Of a stretch of 10,819 nt of DNA, positions 1-5,965 are shown piece by piece. The stretch's first letter is position 1, and the number at the start of each line of letters is the position of its first letter. The DNA is from Gammaproteobacteria bacterium (GTDB taxonomy: Bacteria; Pseudomonadota; Gammaproteobacteria; GRL18): NCBI GenBank assembly GCA_030632625.1, contig DAOVUK010000052.1:1-10819 (forward strand), written 5' to 3'. The notes beneath the pieces were generated by a model, which was not told the origin of the DNA, ran no database searches, and was given only the letters and a program-made list of their open reading frames with translations. Made by a program: the position numbers and the translations under genes.

Positions 1-152
1 ACCTGTCATCACTTTATGACAGTGATTTATTTTCTCTGGGGCTGATGGGTATTAATATCAGTGCCACACTGCTATTGTCCGGTTGTCTATTGGGACTTTT
101 GGGAGCAGGAATGGCCGTTGGAAAACATCTTAAAGAGATTGAGCCTAAATAA
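1..152 (+). CDS. ftsX: Cell division protein FtsX, C-terminal end (partial)
   Basis: An open frame enters from the left edge (first full codon at position 3) and stops with TAA at 150-152, giving the last 49 residues. It ends in a hydrophobic helix rich in Leu, Gly and Ala, followed by a short charged tail with KHLKEIEPK. This matches the end of FtsX, whose final transmembrane helix is followed by a tail like HLRHFTPE in E. coli. FtsX is the membrane subunit of the FtsEX ABC-type complex, which couples septation to peptidoglycan hydrolase activation. The strongest support is context: ftsY-ftsE-ftsX-rpoH is a conserved gammaproteobacterial order and rpoH follows here on the same strand. Only the last helix is visible, so the call rests on synteny plus tail similarity. 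Confidence 0.72.
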   Translation, partial: LSSLYDSDLFSLGLMGINISATLLLSGCLLGLLGAGMAVGKHLKEIEPK

Positions 153-185
153 TTATAACGACATCGCTGTGCAGCAAAAAGCAGT

Positions 186-347
186 TTATTCTGCAGACTC
201 TTTGTTTTTTTTATCCTGGCTGCGTGAATACAAATACACAATCAGATTTTTTGACAAAAACATCACCGCCATAAAACACAGGCCGATTAAAAACCCCAGC
301 CAGGGTTTCTCCTGTAAAATCGTAATAAACCAGAGTGAATTCCCCAT
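186..347 (-). CDS. Small single-helix membrane protein, function unknown (53 aa)
   Basis: An ATG at 347 opens a 53-codon frame ending at TAA (186-188). It is preceded by a good Shine-Dalgarno AAAGGGG (355-361) with 7 nt spacing. The product begins MGNSLWFITILQEKPW. It then has one hydrophobic stretch at about residues 17-38 (LGFLIGLCFMAVMF and on) and a polar, Lys-rich tail ending DKKNKESAE, as expected for a small inner-membrane protein. It lies antisense in the gap between ftsX and rpoH, converging on the ftsX stop with 33 bp between them. I recognise no family. The ribosome site, helix and charged tail favour a real gene, but its shortness leaves chance possible. Confidence 0.5.
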   Translation of the reverse strand: MGNSLWFITILQEKPWLGFLIGLCFMAVMFLSKNLIVYLYSRSQDKKNKESAE

Positions 348-555
348 AACAATGCCCCTTTAAGCTAAATTTTATTTATCCTGATGCTATCATATTAATT
401 TTGTGGATTCCTTTCGGTAATAAGGATCACATAAAATTATAATTTTGTGCAATCAATAATACCTTAGTGTTTTACTTGGTTAAATAATTCTGATATTCTT
501 CTATTCTCCTAAAATTGGTGACTTATGAATCATCTTTGCTAAGAACTCAAGGTGT

Positions 556-577
556 TTCAATCATAAAATAGATTGAA
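556..577. repeat. Inverted repeat upstream of the CIRCE element
   Basis: TTCAATC (556-562) and GATTGAA (571-577) are perfect 7-bp arms separated by 8 A/T-rich bases. The element ends 12 bp before the CIRCE operator and its right arm overlaps the putative -35 hexamer. It could be a second operator in the rpoH control region. A chance AT-rich palindrome is also possible. Confidence 0.35.
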
Positions 578-603
578 CTTTATTAACAATTAGCACTCCA
601 ATA
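574..603 (+). promoter_or_regulatory. Candidate sigma-E-type promoter for rpoH
   Basis: GAACTT at 575-580 matches the core of the extracytoplasmic sigma-E -35 element. After a 16-bp spacer comes TCCAATA (597-603), close to the TCTGA/TCAAA type of -10. E. coli rpoH has a known sigma-E promoter, so this is a plausible inheritance. The -10 lies inside the CIRCE operator, so bound HrcA would block it. The call rests on two short motifs and is tentative. Confidence 0.35.
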
Positions 604-616
604 CAAAGAGTGCTAA
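590..616. promoter_or_regulatory. CIRCE operator (HrcA-binding site) upstream of rpoH
   Basis: TTAGCACTC (590-598), a 9-bp spacer and GAGTGCTAA (608-616) form a perfect copy of the canonical CIRCE inverted repeat. CIRCE is bound by the heat-shock repressor HrcA and usually sits before groES-groEL or hrcA-grpE-dnaK. Here the next gene downstream is rpoH, whose start codon is 130 bp away. The site overlaps two candidate promoters, as expected for a repressor operator. A full 18/18 match with exact spacing is very unlikely by chance. That HrcA actually represses rpoH here is inference. Confidence 0.9.
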
Positions 617-619
617 AAT
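590..619 (+). promoter_or_regulatory. Candidate sigma-70 extended -10 promoter for rpoH
   Basis: TAAAAT at 614-619 is a 5/6 match to the -10 consensus and is preceded by TGC (611-613), an extended -10 motif. A weak -35 (TTAGCA, 590-595) lies 18 bp upstream, within the left CIRCE arm. Transcription would start near 626, giving a leader of about 120 nt before the rpoH ATG. The right CIRCE arm overlaps the -10. This is an alternative to, or companion of, the sigma-E-like element. Confidence 0.4.
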
Positions 620-650
620 CTCAGCTATAAAACAGAATTCTACAGACAAT

Positions 651-671
651 CCTGAGAATTTAACTCTCAGG
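651..671 (+). other. Stem-loop in the rpoH 5' leader
   Basis: CCTGAGA (651-657) and TCTCAGG (665-671) form a perfect 7-bp stem with a 7-nt A/T-rich loop. No U-tract follows, so it is not an intrinsic terminator. It lies in the predicted untranslated leader about 75 nt before the rpoH start codon. Confidence 0.5.
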
Positions 672-683
672 CACTCTTCTTTG

Positions 684-737
684 CCTCTTTTAAGAAAAGA
701 GTATGAGAAGGGCATGAGAAGAAAGTCTGTAAAGAGG
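684..737 (+). promoter_or_regulatory. Leader element able to sequester the rpoH Shine-Dalgarno
   Basis: CCTCTTT (684-690) is exactly complementary to AAAGAGG (731-737), which contains the rpoH ribosome-binding site. The same pyrimidine stretch can instead form a tight local hairpin: CTCTTTT (685-691) with AAAAGAG (695-701) and a 3-nt loop. The two pairings exclude each other, which is the layout of an RNA switch or thermometer. The whole leader is CT-rich then AG-rich, so such complementarity arises easily and regulatory function is a hypothesis. Confidence 0.3.
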
Positions 738-746
738 AAGAATGAT

Positions 747-1601
747 ATGACAACAAAATCTTTAGCGATACCATTGGCGGTTCCGACAGGCAGTCTTGAT
801 AGCTATATCAGTGCTGTTAACTCAATCCCTATGCTTACCCCTGAAGAAGAAGCCTCTCTGGCCCAACAGGTCAAAGATGGCAGTGATCTGGATTCTGCGC
901 AGCGCATGATTATGTCACATCTGCGTTTTGTTGTGCATATTGCTCGCGGTTACCGTGGTTATGGCCTGCCGCAAGGCGATCTTATTCAGGAAGGTAATAT
1001 TGGTCTGATGAAGGCGGTCAAACGCTTTGACCCGGACAAGAAAGTACGTCTGGTTTCCTTTGCTGTGCATTGGATTAAAGCTGAAATTCACGAATATATT
1101 CTGCGTAACTGGCGCATTGTTAAAATTGCCACCACCAAGGCACAACGTAAATTATTTTTTAATCTGCGTCGTAAGAAAAAGCGCCTGGGCTGGTTTTCTG
1201 ATGAAGAGGTGCATACCGTTGCAGAAGAATTAGGTGTTACCACTAAAGACGTCCTGCAAATGGAAGCACGACTGACCTATCAGGATAATGCCTTTGACGG
1301 CTATGATGATGAAGATAATGATAATATACCTGTCATTCCAGCCAATTACCTGGAATCTGCAGAGCCGACACCGGAACAATCATTAGTCACTTCTAATATT
1401 AAACAGATACAGTCTGATGCCCTGCATTCTGCCATGGCTACACTCGATGATCGCAGTCGTGATATTGTCTCTCAACGCTGGTTAAGCGATGATAAACAGA
1501 CTCTTCAGACACTTGCTGGTAAATATGATATTTCAGCTGAGCGGGTCAGACAACTGGAAAATAATGCCATGAAGAAGCTTAAGGCTTCTATGGTTGCCTA
1601 A
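747..1601 (+). CDS. rpoH: RNA polymerase sigma factor RpoH (sigma-32)
   Basis: This is the heat-shock sigma factor that directs core RNA polymerase to chaperone and protease promoters. The 284-residue product has the same length as E. coli RpoH and the same domain order. Region 1.2 begins with [10 protein letters not shown] (16-25). Region 2 includes [12 protein letters not shown] and [16 protein letters not shown], with the melting segment [19 protein letters not shown] (105-123). The family-diagnostic RpoH box QRKLFFNLR is at 133-141. Region 4 ends with the recognition helix [16 protein letters not shown] (263-278). I chose ATG 747, not upstream TTG 681 or ATG 714. It has AGAGG at 733-737 with good spacing, and the protein then begins like other RpoH proteins. 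Upstream lie a CIRCE operator and a structured leader; downstream lies a strong terminator. The tail differs from E. coli only modestly. Confidence 0.97.
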   Translation: MTTKSLAIPLAVPTGSLDSYISAVNSIPMLTPEEEASLAQQVKDGSDLDSAQRMIMSHLRFVVHIARGYRGYGLPQGDLIQEGNIGLMKAVKRFDPDKKVRLVSFAVHWIKAEIHEYILRNWRIVKIATTKAQRKLFFNLRRKKKRLGWFSDEEVHTVAEELGVTTKDVLQMEARLTYQDNAFDGYDDEDNDNIPVIPANYLESAEPTPEQSLVTSNIKQIQSDALHSAMATLDDRSRDIVSQRWLSDDKQTLQTLAGKYDISAERVRQLENNAMKKLKASMVA

Positions 1602-1647
1602 TCTATAGTTACCTAAGAATTAGTTGCCTAAGAATTAGTTACATAAG
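1593..1647 (+). repeat. 15-bp tandem repeat spanning the rpoH stop codon
   Basis: Units begin at 1593, 1608, 1623 and 1638. The pattern is GTTGCCTAATCTATA, GTTACCTAAGAATTA, GTTGCCTAAGAATTA, then a partial GTTACATAAG. Each unit carries a TAA in the rpoH frame (1599, 1614, 1629, 1644), so the gene is followed by three further in-frame stops at 5-codon intervals. The units look like tandem duplication of the last two codons plus stop and flank. Confidence 0.8.
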
Positions 1648-1660
1648 CGCTGATAACCGT

Positions 1661-1686
1661 TAGAGACAATGTATGCCTTGTCTCTA
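1661..1686 (+). other. Stem-loop upstream of the rpoH terminator
   Basis: TAGAGACAA (1661-1669) and TTGTCTCTA (1678-1686) form a perfect 9-bp stem with an 8-nt loop, ending 5 bp before the intrinsic terminator stem. It may protect the 3' end of the rpoH mRNA. No U-tract follows it directly, so it is not called a terminator. Confidence 0.5.
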
Positions 1687-1691
1687 CAAAT

Positions 1692-1731
1692 AAAAAGGGA
1701 GGCTTTTCATAAAGAAAAGCCTCCCTTTTTT
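1692..1731. terminator. Bidirectional intrinsic terminator between rpoH and the convergent gene
   Basis: Arms 1692-1708 (AAAAAGGGAGGCTTTTC) and 1714-1730 are perfectly complementary over 17 bp around a 5-nt loop. The GC-rich core GGGAGGC is flanked by A-tract and T-tract, so it works on either strand. It ends rpoH on the + strand. On the - strand it ends the Gly/Asn-rich protein gene that stops at 1751. Confidence 0.93.
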
Positions 1732-1750
1732 GTGTTTCTGGCTTTATAAC

Positions 1751-2308
1751 TTACTGCGCAGGCACTCGTCTTACTTCTATTTCAATGGGTATATCTTCTG
1801 GTGCAGCCTGCTGCTCATCAGGATATTGCGGTGCATCATAAGGATTGCCGCCATAACCACCGCCATAAGGATTACCATAACCACCGCCGCCATAGGGATT
1901 ACCATAAGGGTTGCCGCCGCCATATGGATTACCGTAGCCGCGGTTGTAACCACGGTTGTAATTATTGCCGCCACTATTCCAGGGGCCAGAGTTCCAGGGC
2001 GCATTATTGCCTCCCCAGTTGTTGTTGCCGCTATTCCAGGGACCAGAGTTCCAGGGTGCATTATTGCCGCCCCAGTTATTGCCGCCCCAGTTATTCCCAC
2101 CCCGGCGATTGCCGCTATTCCACGGGCCGCTATTCCAGGGACTGCTCCAGTTATTATTACCACTGCCCATGCTCCAGGGGTTATTTCCCCAGTCGTTTCC
2201 CGAACGATTGCCCCAGCTATTACCATTGTCGCCAAAGCTGAATGCTGATGCCGAAACGGATGCGACAAGCAGCGATGAACCAAGAATTAGTTTTGTGATT
2301 TTTCTCAT
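1751..2308 (-). CDS. Secreted Asn/Gly/Trp/Tyr/Pro-rich repeat protein, sulfur-globule-protein-like
   Basis: The ATG at 2308 follows AAGGAG (2313-2318) at a short 4-nt spacing. The 185-residue product starts with a classic Sec signal peptide: a KK-type N-region, hydrophobic LILGSSLLVASVS, and a likely cut after ASA at 22. The mature part is low-complexity. Residues 30-118 carry repeats such as GGNNW and PWNSGPWNSG, with a 19-residue unit duplicated at 82-100 and 101-119. Residues 124-157 are GNPYGGG-type repeats. The tail from 158 is non-repetitive and acidic (EDIPIEIEVRR). Gly/Asn/Tyr/Pro-rich exported proteins of this kind include the sulfur globule proteins that coat periplasmic sulfur deposits in sulfur-oxidising gammaproteobacteria. 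Composition is the only link, and the high Trp content is unusual. An adhesin or matrix protein is possible. It lies 129 bp after ccoS, probably with its own promoter. Confidence 0.6.
   Translation of the reverse strand: MRKITKLILGSSLLVASVSASAFSFGDNGNSWGNRSGNDWGNNPWSMGSGNNNWSSPWNSGPWNSGNRRGGNNWGGNNWGGNNAPWNSGPWNSGNNNWGGNNAPWNSGPWNSGGNNYNRGYNRGYGNPYGGGNPYGNPYGGGGYGNPYGGGYGGNPYDAPQYPDEQQAAPEDIPIEIEVRRVPAQ
1974..2068. repeat. 57-bp tandem duplication within the Gly/Asn-rich gene
   Basis: A block starting CTATTCCAGGG at 1974 recurs at 2031 with very few substitutions, a period of 57 bp or 19 codons. It encodes two copies of a segment with PWNSGPWNSG between Asn/Gly stretches. Within each copy the PWNSG pair is itself a 15-bp direct repeat. 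The substitutions seen are mostly in third positions, which suggests the protein sequence is under selection. Confidence 0.75.
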
Positions 2309-2342
2309 GAGACTCCTTCTAAACCCCTTATTTGAGTTTTAA

Positions 2343-2348
2343 ATTATA
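2343..2348 (-). promoter_or_regulatory. Candidate -10 element of the Gly/Asn-rich protein gene
   Basis: On the minus strand a perfect TATAAT lies at 2343-2348, 35 bp before the start codon, so transcription would begin near 2336. A TTGGCG (2369-2374) lies 20 bp upstream, too far for a standard -35. The promoter may therefore depend on an activator or be weak. Confidence 0.35.
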
Positions 2349-2398
2349 TAACCCGATTTTAAAACATACGCCAATTAAACAATAATGCTATTCTAATA

Positions 2399-2412
2399 GG
2401 GATTTTTATCAA
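2399..2412 (-). promoter_or_regulatory. Possible FNR/ANR-like box
   Basis: On the minus strand the sequence TTGAT-AAAA-ATCCC matches the FNR consensus TTGAT-N4-ATCAA at 8 of 10 positions, with one half perfect. Its centre is about 70 bp upstream of the start site predicted from the -10 at 2343-2348, close to class I FNR positions. It lies between ccoS and the Gly/Asn-rich gene. One degenerate half means chance is quite possible. Confidence 0.28.
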
Positions 2413-2437
2413 TAATCGTTTACCCTAAGGCTTAATA

Positions 2438-2704
2438 CTATCCTCTTTCCTGCTTTTTGTCAGCCTTATCTGAAAAACTTTTCTTTAAATTTTCATCCGG
2501 CTTATCCTTCGACTCGTCTGCTTTTTCTTCACTTTGAGCCTGAGAAGTTCTTTTCAGAGGTGTCAGGTCTTCATCCATCAATATCCGGTGAGCATCACCT
2601 TCCAGATCATCAAATTGTCCTGACTTGATAGCCCAAAATAATATTATGACCAAAATAATGCCGATAATAATCATGCTTGGGATTAAACCGTATATCACAT
2701 CCAC
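2438..2704 (-). CDS. ccoS: cbb3 oxidase maturation protein CcoS
   Basis: CcoS is a small membrane protein needed to place the heme and copper cofactors in the cbb3 oxidase core subunit. The 88-residue product has one N-terminal helix (about 5-26) followed by the family signature FWAIKSGQFDDLEGDAHRIL at about 23-42 and MDEDLTP. The start is GTG at 2704, with AGGGGAG upstream at 8 nt spacing. An ATG four bases inside is out of frame. The tail from about residue 50 is long and highly charged (many K, E and D), making the protein longer than most CcoS, which end soon after the signature. It is the last gene of the ccoGHIS group, 22 bp after ccoI. Confidence 0.92.
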   Translation of the reverse strand: MDVIYGLIPSMIIIGIILVIILFWAIKSGQFDDLEGDAHRILMDEDLTPLKRTSQAQSEEKADESKDKPDENLKKSFSDKADKKQERG

Positions 2705-2726
2705 TTTCTATGCTCCCCTGCTATTT

Positions 2727-5363
2727 CTATTTGTTTTTAAAGCGCCAGCGCAGCCGTGCGGCATTAGCAATCACCAGAAGTGAACTCAGAGGCATTGATA
2801 TTGCGGCCACCAGAGGCGTGATCATTGCCGCCATTGCTAATGGTACCATAATAATATTATACAAAATTGAAATCGTAATATTTTGTTTAATGGTGCTCAG
2901 GGTTGCCTGAGACAATTCTGCGGCTAAGGGGATTTTTCCCAGCTCACCATTCATCAGGATCACATCGGCACTATCGATGGAGACATCAGTGCCTGAACCC
3001 ATGGCAATACCAACATCTGCTCTGACCAGGGCAGGCGCATCATTAATACCATCACCAACCATGGCAATTAAATCACCATTTTGTTGTTTCTGCTGTATAA
3101 CTTTATACTTTTCATCCGGCATAACTTCGGCAATCACTTCTTCGATGGCCAGTTTTTCTGCCATATAATCTGCAACTTCCTGTTTATCACCGCTTAATAA
3201 ACTCAGATGAAATCCCTGATGATGCATGGTTTTAATAATTTCTGCGGCATCTTCACGTAATTTATCTTCCACCACAAAAGCCATGAGCCCGCCGTCTCCA
3301 GGCAAAGACTGCTCTGCTGAAGAGCCCAGCCAGGCATAAACCACGGTGCTGCCTGATACCTGATATTCTCTGCTTATTTCATCGAGTTGATGATACAAAA
3401 CATCTGAAAGCTCTGCCAGCTCACGTATCCAGGATAAGGAGCCGACAGCAATTTGTTGTCCCTGATAGCTTGCCCTGATACCTGAGCCGGCAACCACTTT
3501 GATCTGTTCCAGATCGGCTGGCTTGCTTAGGTGCTTGCTTAGGTGCTTGCTTAGGTCTGAGTTGAGGTCTGAGTTGAGGTGTGAATTAAGGTTTAAGTTA
3601 ACTTTAAATTGCTGACCAAAACCTGCAATAGCTCTGGCAATCATATGTTCTGAATGTGTTTCCAGATACCATGCCAGTGTTAAAATCATTTTTTCAGTGC
3701 CGTTAAGCTTGTCAATATTAGCTTCATCAGGGACAATTTTTTTGATGATTCTACTCCCTGATTCATCAACCGATACACTGCTGAAGAGTGTACTGACCAG
3801 CATTTTTCCCTGTGTCAATGTCCCCGTTTTATCAAACACAAAATGTCGTACAGAGGATAAAATTTCCAATACAGCGCCATGTTTAACCAGCACACCCATT
3901 CTGGCACCCACTCCCGTAGCTACAGCAATTGCCATGGGTGTTGCTAAGCCAAAGGCACAGGGGCAGGTAATAATCAGCACCGAGGTGGCTGCCATTAAGG
4001 CAATTTCAAAATTTTCGCCAACCCAGAAAGCAAAGGTGAGGCTGGACAGAATTAATGTCACAGAGACAAACCAGGGTATAATGCGATCAGCAGTACATTG
4101 TATGGGTGCCTTGGTAGACTGTGCTTCATCAACCAGATGAATGATTTTTCCCAGTGCGGTATTTTTTAAGGTCTGACTGACCTGAACAGTCAGGACACCG
4201 TCCTTATTTGTTGTCCCCGCTGAAACCTGATCACCGGTTAATTTTGCCACAGGTAAAAATTCACCCGTCAGCATCGACTCATCAACGACACTTTCACCTT
4301 TAATAATAAGCCCGTCAACGGGAATTTTTTCACCGGGTTTAACCAGCACCCAATCGCCTTCTTTTAAAGCACGAATAGGGACGATGCTGGTTTCATCATC
4401 TGTTATCAGCGTTGATATTTTAGGCTGCAGATCCAGCAGGCGTTGGGATGATTGTACCGCAAGTCTTTTTGACATGGCTTCCAGATAACGCCCTGTCAAA
4501 ATCACAAAAAGAAAATTGACCACGGTATCAAAATAAACATGGCCTATTTCTGAGCCGCTGAAAACCACATAGCAGGAATATAAATAAGTAATGCTTGCCC
4601 CGATGGCAATGGGCAAATCCATAGTCAGATGGCGATTAAGCAGCCCGGTAATGGCACTGCGATAAAAAGGATAACCGGAATAAAGTAAAGTCGGTGTCGC
4701 CAAGCCCAGACCGAGCCAGTGAAACAGATCTTTAAATTCGCCTTCATCAGCACCGGCATAAAGTGCAATGGAAATCCACATCAGATTCATGGCGGCAAAG
4801 CCGGCAAAACTCAGGCGGAATAACAGCGCCTGATTTTGTTTTTTTATCTGTCCTTCTGCGGCATCCGGATCATAAGGTACTGCGGCATAACCTATCTGTC
4901 CCAGATGGTGTAAAATCTGTGACAGTTTAACTGCGCTATTATCCCATTTGAGGCGTAATTTTTTTACGCTGAGATTAACATTCGCTTCAAGCACACCCGG
5001 TTCATTAGCCAGTCGGTGCTCAATCAGCCATACACAGGCGGCACAGTGAATACCTTCTACCAGTAGATGAATTTCACGAATATCACCCAGAACATCAACA
5101 AACTCACCCTGTATCTCATCAAGATCATAAACTTCCAGTTCGGAGTTATCTTTAGCAGAAAAAAGCGGCGGGGGCTGGAGGGTATCACCCTCTATGGTAC
5201 GCTGATAAAAACCCTCCATACCTGAGCCATAGATGGTCTCGCACACAGCCTGACAGCCATGACAGCAAAAATAGAGATCCTTACCCTTTATATTGGAGCT
5301 AATAGTTTCGCCTGGTGGAAGGGGTAGATGGCAATGATCGCAATTTTCAGGAGATGAACTCAA
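2727..5363 (-). CDS. ccoI: Copper-transporting P1B-type ATPase CcoI (FixI)
   Basis: CcoI exports copper across the inner membrane for the CcoN heme-copper centre. Domains in order: an N-terminal Cys-rich metal site (CDHC at 8-11, FCCHGC at 32-37); a heavy-metal-associated domain with GIHCAAC (104-110); membrane helices from about 180; the TGE actuator loop (366-368); the transport motif CPC (467-469); the phosphorylation site DKTGT (511-515); the nucleotide domain; the hinge GDGIND (770-775); and C-terminal helices. All key catalytic residues are present except in the usual His-Pro motif, which here is SEHM (571-574). Residues 589-614 are a 4-residue tandem repeat. The start is TTG at 5363, the first good start after an in-frame stop, with no clear Shine-Dalgarno; CTG 5375 is an alternative. 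It lies 21 bp after ccoH and may be translationally coupled to it. At 878 residues it is somewhat long. Confidence 0.96.
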   Translation of the reverse strand: MSSSPENCDHCHLPLPPGETISSNIKGKDLYFCCHGCQAVCETIYGSGMEGFYQRTIEGDTLQPPPLFSAKDNSELEVYDLDEIQGEFVDVLGDIREIHLLVEGIHCAACVWLIEHRLANEPGVLEANVNLSVKKLRLKWDNSAVKLSQILHHLGQIGYAAVPYDPDAAEGQIKKQNQALLFRLSFAGFAAMNLMWISIALYAGADEGEFKDLFHWLGLGLATPTLLYSGYPFYRSAITGLLNRHLTMDLPIAIGASITYLYSCYVVFSGSEIGHVYFDTVVNFLFVILTGRYLEAMSKRLAVQSSQRLLDLQPKISTLITDDETSIVPIRALKEGDWVLVKPGEKIPVDGLIIKGESVVDESMLTGEFLPVAKLTGDQVSAGTTNKDGVLTVQVSQTLKNTALGKIIHLVDEAQSTKAPIQCTADRIIPWFVSVTLILSSLTFAFWVGENFEIALMAATSVLIITCPCAFGLATPMAIAVATGVGARMGVLVKHGAVLEILSSVRHFVFDKTGTLTQGKMLVSTLFSSVSVDESGSRIIKKIVPDEANIDKLNGTEKMILTLAWYLETHSEHMIARAIAGFGQQFKVNLNLNSHLNSDLNSDLSKHLSKHLSKPADLEQIKVVAGSGIRASYQGQQIAVGSLSWIRELAELSDVLYHQLDEISREYQVSGSTVVYAWLGSSAEQSLPGDGGLMAFVVEDKLREDAAEIIKTMHHQGFHLSLLSGDKQEVADYMAEKLAIEEVIAEVMPDEKYKVIQQKQQNGDLIAMVGDGINDAPALVRADVGIAMGSGTDVSIDSADVILMNGELGKIPLAAELSQATLSTIKQNITISILYNIIMVPLAMAAMITPLVAAISMPLSSLLVIANAARLRWRFKNK
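3521..3604. repeat. 12-bp tandem repeat inside ccoI
   Basis: Seven 12-bp units run without a gap. Three are GCTTGCTTAGGT (3521, 3533, 3545), two are CTGAGTTGAGGT (3557, 3569), and two are more diverged (3581, 3593). On the coding strand they specify four-residue steps [20 protein letters not shown]. The three identical units imply recent expansion by slippage. The reading frame is kept. Confidence 0.92.
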
Positions 5364-5384
5364 TTGAAGGCTCAGTTAAATTGT

Positions 5385-5924
5385 TTAGTCTTTTACAGAC
5401 GCATCTTTAATAACTGCATCTTTAACAAAAACATTTTTAGCGTAATTAACTTCTGTGCCATCAATGGTAACACTGGCCAAAAGATCCCATTTTCCTTTAC
5501 TGTCAAAGGTCATGTTTGCCTGATAAGTTCGTTGATCATCGGACAGGCTCATAGGCGCTGAAAAATCTTTTTTGGCATTTGACGGCCTGTAGGCAAACAG
5601 AATTATCTTTTCAGCAGACACCGGTTGACCGTTATTATCATTAATGCTGAAAAGAATGCTGATTGATTTATTCTGAAGAATTTCAGGCACCTGGAATTCA
5701 GTGGTCCACTTTTCATTATTCTCCAGTTTGGTCAGAATATTTTCTTCATAATTCTGACCTCGCTCATAGAAATCATCAACCACTAAACCCGGGAAACCAG
5801 TATTCGCCTGTATCACCATATAAATAGTGCCAGCCATAGCAGTAAGGACCAGAAATAACCAGCCTATCAGCATTGGGCTTTTATACCATTGCTGGCTATT
5901 TGAATTGACATTTACTTGGGACAC
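5385..5924 (-). CDS. ccoH: cbb3 oxidase assembly protein CcoH (FixH)
   Basis: CcoH is a membrane-anchored periplasmic protein required for stable assembly of the cbb3 oxidase, and it interacts with the core subunits and CcoI. The 179-residue product has a short cytoplasmic N-terminus, one helix at about 17-38 (SPMLIGWLFLVLTAMAGTIY), then a family-typical stretch GLVVDDFYERGQNYEE (46-61). A periplasmic beta-rich domain ends in FDSKGKWDLLASV. The start is GTG 5924 with GAGG (5933-5936) at 8 nt spacing. The C-terminus is three 5-residue repeats (VFVKD, AVIKD, ASVKD) directly before the stop. It lies between ccoG and ccoI, as in most cbb3 clusters. Confidence 0.93.
   Translation of the reverse strand: MSQVNVNSNSQQWYKSPMLIGWLFLVLTAMAGTIYMVIQANTGFPGLVVDDFYERGQNYEENILTKLENNEKWTTEFQVPEILQNKSISILFSINDNNGQPVSAEKIILFAYRPSNAKKDFSAPMSLSDDQRTYQANMTFDSKGKWDLLASVTIDGTEVNYAKNVFVKDAVIKDASVKD
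5388..5432. repeat. 15-bp repeat at the 3' end of ccoH
   Basis: Three 15-bp units (5388-5402, 5403-5417, 5418-5432) sit immediately before the ccoH stop codon. They encode VFVKD, AVIKD and ASVKD. The units have diverged, but the Val/Ile-Lys-Asp ending is kept in each. Confidence 0.6.
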
Positions 5925-5965
5925 AGATTTAACCTCGGTTTACGGTTTATTATTGAAGCTCTTAG

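Noticed and set aside
61..363. 100-residue plus-strand ORF near the left edge
   Set aside because: It overlaps the end of ftsX in another frame and the antisense small ORF, has no ribosome site and no recognisable composition.
428..449. AT-rich near-palindrome CACAtAAAATTATAATTTTGTG with TATAAT on both strands, as a divergent promoter
   Set aside because: No acceptable -35 element lies at the right distance on either strand; it may simply reflect AT richness.
681..746. N-terminal extension of RpoH from TTG 681
   Set aside because: The extra 22 residues are highly basic and unlike RpoH; ATG 747 has a proper ribosome site and gives the standard 284-residue length.
1900..2170. Repeat cluster as a possible CRISPR array
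   Set aside because: Units are in frame, encode PWNSG-type repeats, and have no unique spacers of constant length.
1730..2342. Long plus-strand and alternative minus-strand ORFs opposite the Gly/Asn-rich gene
   Set aside because: They are shadow frames produced by the repetitive DNA; the Ile/Ala/Thr-, His- or Pro-rich products lack start signals and recognisable features, while the minus-strand frame has a signal peptide and ribosome site.
2309..2437. Intrinsic terminator after ccoS
   Set aside because: Only short AT-rich inverted repeats such as CTATT-AG-AATAG are present, without a GC stem and U-tract; readthrough into the next gene remains possible.
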